In this document: positions 60,993-64,000 of the stretch, one piece after another
Numbering within the stretch: position 1 is the stretch's first letter
Layout of the letters: the number at the start of each line of letters is the position of its first letter
NCBI GenBank assembly: GCA_014240375.1
Contig: JAAZXB010000004.1
Span: 1-64,000, forward strand
Length of the DNA: 64,000 nucleotides
Source of the DNA: Planctomycetota bacterium
GTDB taxonomy: Bacteria > Planctomycetota > UBA8108 > UBA1146
Direction of reading: 5' to 3'
Translations under genes and position numbers: made by a program
The notes under the pieces: model-generated
Seen by the model: the letters and a program-made list of their open reading frames with translations, nothing else
Told to the model about the DNA's origin: nothing
Database searches by the model: none

Positions 60993-62246
60993 TTAAAGAC
61001 AGTCGAGGAAATCGAGAGTGGTGTCTTCACCCGGATCGGGGAATGGTAGCGGAGGAGGTGGAGATCCTGAGAAGAGGAATTGGAGAATGGTGACCACATC
61101 CGAGACATCGAGGGCTCCATCGTCATTGGCATCTGCAGCATCTCTACAGGGCAGTGGAGAGCCGAGGGTAGAAGCGCTGAGGATCGTCTCTGCATCGGCG
61201 AGGTCGATCATCGCATCCAGATTGGCGTCTCCTCGCAAGAAGTGGTTGACCCAGCTGCTCATTCCACTGACGAGATTGCCGACCGGATTGTTGTCGACGA
61301 AGGACTGCCCTGCGATCAGATCCAGCGCCCAGGAGCCCGGGGCAGATGGAGGCCTGGCGATCACCAGGTAACCCAGTGTCTCGCCAGTAAGCCCAGGAAC
61401 CGGTCCTGCTGTGGAAGAGAGGAGAAAGGTGACGCTATCGGTAGAAATCTGCTCGGCTAAATCCCACTGTCCCTGGGTCATATCGTCAAAATCGCTCCCC
61501 TGGATGGTCAACTCACAGACGATCAATTCGTCATATTCTAGTCCCATTGCGAAGTCGGATGCTGGGCCGTCGGTCCAGGCACGGATCGGTATTGTTAATG
61601 TCTCATCGATGGCCGTTCCGACATGGTTCTCGATCAGGAAGAGTGGGAAGTCAAATGCCGTGACCGCTCCCGGTGTCGTCGAAGGAATGACGTTGCTTCC
61701 ATTCTGGCCAGTGAGAATCAGTGGATGCAATTCTGTGGACACTGCGGCAACGGAGCTGGAGATCGATCCGCGATCGGGAATCAGGTCAGGATTGACGATC
61801 GACATGCGCAGGAACGCAGCCAGTACGCCAGTTCCCGCAGGGAGCGCATCGTTGCCGCCATAAAGCACCATCAAGCCGTTGAAAGGCGGTGTGGCTGGAC
61901 TGGTGATGGTCGTGGTCTGGAGGTTTTCACTCTCGGTGCCGGCGAAGATGACGGCATCGAAAGAGAGCAGTAACTCATCGTATTCGAGCCCCATCTGCCA
62001 GGCGACAATCTCCTGGTCGCTGCTGATCCGGATGGGAAGAAGAGCGAAATCATCGCCGGGGAAGATGATGGCATCTCCCAGTTCAATCAGCGCTCCGCCG
62101 GAACCTTTGTTGGTACTCTGTGCCTCGAGTGGACCCGCCGTCGATGAGAAGATGAATAGGGACACCAGCACGGAGAGTAATCCGTGGGTCCATCCCCAGG
62201 GGGACTTCGAATACCCGACTTCTCGGAGAGACACACAGCGCTGCAT
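60993..62246 (-). CDS. Exported protein with two cohesin-like domains and a dockerin-like C-terminus
   Basis: From ATG 62246 the protein has 417 residues and a signal peptide (GLLSVLVSLFIFSSTAGPLEAQ region). The frame opens 30 codons earlier. Two beta domains of about 130 residues follow, each with the phrase MGLEYDEL: WQMGLEYDELLLSFDAVIFA and FAMGLEYDELIVCELTIQGS. They resemble cohesin-like or related beta-sandwich repeats. The C-terminus has two calcium-loop motifs (GDANLDAMIDLADAE and ADANDDGALDVSDV), then FLFSGSPPPPLPFPDPGED, a dockerin-type tag like that of the cytochrome at 31227-33695. The role is probably structural or surface-associated. Confidence 0.75.
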   Translation of the reverse strand: MQRCVSLREVGYSKSPWGWTHGLLSVLVSLFIFSSTAGPLEAQSTNKGSGGALIELGDAIIFPGDDFALLPIRISSDQEIVAWQMGLEYDELLLSFDAVIFAGTESENLQTTTITSPATPPFNGLMVLYGGNDALPAGTGVLAAFLRMSIVNPDLIPDRGSISSSVAAVSTELHPLILTGQNGSNVIPSTTPGAVTAFDFPLFLIENHVGTAIDETLTIPIRAWTDGPASDFAMGLEYDELIVCELTIQGSDFDDMTQGQWDLAEQISTDSVTFLLSSTAGPVPGLTGETLGYLVIARPPSAPGSWALDLIAGQSFVDNNPVGNLVSGMSSWVNHFLRGDANLDAMIDLADAETILSASTLGSPLPCRDAADANDDGALDVSDVVTILQFLFSGSPPPPLPFPDPGEDTTLDFLDCL

Positions 62247-62577
62247 GAACAATCCCGGTTTCAGGGGCCAGTGGTGATCTGACCCGGGCCATGGAGTGGT
62301 TGCCCTCGATCCTCTGCTTCGGAGGATGGCATCCATAGGTACGATTCTAACTCACCCCGGAAGGGTGTAAAGCAGCACATCGAACCTGCTTCAGCATGTG
62401 GGTCATGCTTGACAGGACACCGAGCGAGACCTAATTTCAGCCGGGAGGTTTGGCTGTCCTGTAAACGGCCAGCAGAGTCAAATCAGGTCGTCATCGTGAC
62501 GCCACTGAGGAGCGGTTTGGTCCTCTGAGCTACTTTCCTTACTGTATCGTAACTCCATTGTTAAAGGCAGGTTAGGT
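62247..62577. other. Intergenic region between the cohesin/dockerin gene and the polyprenyl synthase
   Basis: This divergent gap holds a candidate plus-strand promoter (62409-62437) and an 8-bp inverted repeat, ACAGGACA at 62412-62419 and TGTCCTGT at 62455-62462. The part nearest the minus-strand gene (62247-62336) is open in that gene's frame but not needed for its signal peptide. Nothing else is recognised. Confidence 0.5.
62409..62437 (+). promoter_or_regulatory. Candidate promoter of the polyprenyl synthase gene
   Basis: TTGACA (62409-62414) matches the -35 consensus exactly and TAATTT follows after 17 bases. The -10 match is weak (three of six). The inverted repeat ACAGGACA/TGTCCTGT overlaps it and could be an operator. 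Confidence 0.35.
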
Positions 62578-63624
62578 TTGATTGGTGAAGCTGCTGAAGA
62601 GCCTCCCTGTGAGGCCGTCGCCTCTCCCATGGCACTTCCAGTCGCGCTGGATGAGCAGGGGGATCGACTCGATCGAGCGATTTCACTCCGTCTGGCCCCG
62701 ATCACCCCAACGAGCCTCCAGCGGGCGGTGGAGGAGTCGACCCGGGGTGGAAAACGCCTCAGGCCCCGGATGGCGCTCTGGTTTGGCGACTGCTGGGGGG
62801 TGGAATCGGCTGCTGCGGAAGGTGTCGCATGCCTGACCGAGTGGTTGCACAGCTCTTTTCTGATCCAGGACGATATCCAGGATGGAGATGAATGGCGTCG
62901 CGACCAGCCGACGCTGTGGAAGAGTCAGGGGATTCCCACGGCTCTCAATGCGGCGGACTGGTTACTCTCCTCCGTCTACCTCGAGGTGGGGCAAATTTTG
63001 GTCCCCGATGCGATTCGCTCGAAACTCCTGACTGCGGTGCAAGACGTTCACCGTCGTACAGTGATCGGTCAGCAACTGGATCTCGACGCCAGGGCTGATC
63101 CCGATTTCAATCTGGAGCGCTACGAGCAAGCGGTGCAGTGGAAAACGGGGCGCTATCTGGCACTGGGCATGGTCGGTGTCGCCATCTTGGCAAAATTCGA
63201 CGCTTCTTCGATTGAACTGCTGTGGAAAGTGGGAGACCAACTGGGTCCGGCATTTCAGATTCAGGACGACCTCCTCGATATGACCCGGAGCAAGGGAAGA
63301 GGAGGACAAATCGGCAACGATATCCTTGAAGGGAAACCTTCGATTCTGTTTGCTCATGCACTGGAACGCGGTGATCTTTCTCAGGCCGATCGTTCCTCAT
63401 TGATCGCGGTGATGGGGAAACCGAGGAATCAGACTTCCGAAGAGGATGTCGAATTGGTGATCGAAATGTGCCGTTCATGCGGTGCCATCGATTTTGCGCG
63501 TGAGCAGGCCAGGTGTCGTGCAGATGCTGCGGCCCTACTTTTTCAGCAGATTCCGGAGATCACCCCGGATGTGCAGGAGTCCTTCGAACAACTGACCCGA
63601 TTCGCAGTCGAGAGGAACAGGTAG
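62578..63624 (+). CDS. Polyprenyl diphosphate synthase
   Basis: The 348-residue product is a trans-isoprenyl diphosphate synthase. It has GGKRLRPRMALWFGD near residue 57. The first Asp-rich motif is LIQDDIQDGDEWRRDQPT and the second is FQIQDDLLDMTRSKGRGGQIG, followed by NDILEGKPS. These bind the Mg-diphosphates of allylic and homoallylic substrates. Product chain length (C15, C20 or longer) cannot be read safely. The start is TTG 62578 after AGGTTAGGT; an ATG at codon 18 is an alternative. The next gene starts six bases after the stop, so both are probably cotranscribed. A lipid-carrier supply role is possible. Confidence 0.88.
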   Translation: MIGEAAEEPPCEAVASPMALPVALDEQGDRLDRAISLRLAPITPTSLQRAVEESTRGGKRLRPRMALWFGDCWGVESAAAEGVACLTEWLHSSFLIQDDIQDGDEWRRDQPTLWKSQGIPTALNAADWLLSSVYLEVGQILVPDAIRSKLLTAVQDVHRRTVIGQQLDLDARADPDFNLERYEQAVQWKTGRYLALGMVGVAILAKFDASSIELLWKVGDQLGPAFQIQDDLLDMTRSKGRGGQIGNDILEGKPSILFAHALERGDLSQADRSSLIAVMGKPRNQTSEEDVELVIEMCRSCGAIDFAREQARCRADAAALLFQQIPEITPDVQESFEQLTRFAVERNR

Positions 63625-63630
63625 CCAACG

Positions 63631-64000
63631 ATGTCATCCAAGCGTATTCCCGTGATCTATGGAGGCGATTGGAATGAGCGAGAGATCTCCATCGAAAGTG
63701 CACGAGCCGTCATCCAGTGGCTCGAAGAAGGGGGATTGAAACCGATTCCGGTACGCTGGGATGAAGATGGTTGGGTACTCTGTCCTCCCGATGACCTGGA
63801 ACGCATCGGCGAGGCGGTGAATCCTGCTGAGTTTCTTCAGACACAGGTCGAGACCGGTATCGAGGCGGTCTTCAATTCACTGCACGGTGGTGCGGGTGAA
63901 GATGGAACTCTCGCAGCCCTGCTGGAGATCTTCCGACTCGCCCATACCGGAGCAGGAGTGGGTGGAGGCGCAGTCTCCGGTTGCAAGATCACCTTTCGAC
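63631..64000 (+). CDS. ddl: D-alanine-D-alanine ligase, N-terminal part (cut by the window edge)
   Basis: The first 123 codons are present and the gene continues beyond the window. The reading starts MSSKRIPVIYGGDWNEREIS, the first strand of the ligase fold with its glycine turn and serine. It contains FNSLHGGAGEDGTLAALLE, the HGxxGEDG signature. THTGAGVGGGAVSG in the usual YTGSxxxASALxMDK position is here RLAHTGAGVGGGAVSGCK. This enzyme makes the dipeptide used in peptidoglycan precursors, in line with the L,D-transpeptidase in this window. It could also be a Ddl-like ligase of other specificity; the decisive C-terminal part is not visible. Confidence 0.82.
   Translation, partial: MSSKRIPVIYGGDWNEREISIESARAVIQWLEEGGLKPIPVRWDEDGWVLCPPDDLERIGEAVNPAEFLQTQVETGIEAVFNSLHGGAGEDGTLAALLEIFRLAHTGAGVGGGAVSGCKITFR

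Noticed and set aside
1-64000. Mobile elements, prophage or genomic island
   Set aside because: No transposase, integrase, terminal repeat pair or phage gene was found. The two tRNA genes have no integrase or duplicated 3' end next to them.

Overview
The window is a 64 kb stretch of bacterial chromosome, GC-rich, densely coded on both strands and free of transposases, phage genes and CRISPR arrays. Protein content points to Planctomycetota or a close relative. The signs are a secretin fused to TPR-like repeats beside ExbD genes, C-terminal dockerin-like tags, an extracytoplasmic multihaem cytochrome, a TMTC-like glycosyltransferase, a FloA/NfeD cluster and a long Ser/Thr kinase. This is inference from family content; no rRNA gene is present to confirm it. 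TTG and GTG starts are common, including TTG on rpsI and nuoL.

Layout. 1-3.6 kb: ExbD-type proteins and a lipoprotein secretin (envelope energy transduction and secretion). 3.7-11.6 kb: a tightly overlapping five-gene operon (HAD phosphatase, DPM-synthase-like GT2, GT4, TMTC-like GT-C/TPR protein, membrane protein fused to a spermidine-synthase fold) that could form a lipid-linked protein glycosylation pathway. 11.6-12.8 kb: rplM-rpsI with a strong terminator. 12.9-13.2 kb: eight 14-bp tandem repeats and tRNA-Leu(CAA). 13.3-19.2 kb, minus strand: floA and two nfeD genes, then a sphingomyelin-synthase-like PAP2 protein and a PlsC-like acyltransferase. 19.5-21.4 kb: a small membrane protein, a gene remnant, an anchored ankyrin protein and tRNA-Ala(GGC).

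21.6-31.3 kb: a leucyl-tRNA-synthetase homologue that has lost HIGH, KMSKS and the editing residues, a secreted trypsin-like protease, a secreted Pro/Lys-tailed protein, rlmN with two small envelope proteins, a CxxC protein, and dprA. 31.2-37.5 kb: pentahaem cytochrome with a dockerin-like tail, then a large kinase. 37.5-44.0 kb: translation genes aspS-infC-rpmI-rplT-pheS-pheT; infC appears to start at ATC. 44.0-45.2 kb: LysM/L,D-transpeptidase. 45.4-59.1 kb: complete 14-gene complex I operon nuoA-N on the minus strand. 59.3-64 kb: MTHFR-like protein, Mn-type superoxide dismutase, a secreted cohesin-like plus dockerin-like protein, a polyprenyl diphosphate synthase, and the start of a D-Ala-D-Ala ligase cut by the window edge.

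The strongest candidates for something undescribed are the catalytically gutted LeuRS paralogue (21.6-24.4 kb) and the bacterial TMTC/DPM-synthase operon (4.5-9.3 kb). Third is the pairing of flotillin/NfeD genes with lipid head-group and acyl-transfer enzymes.
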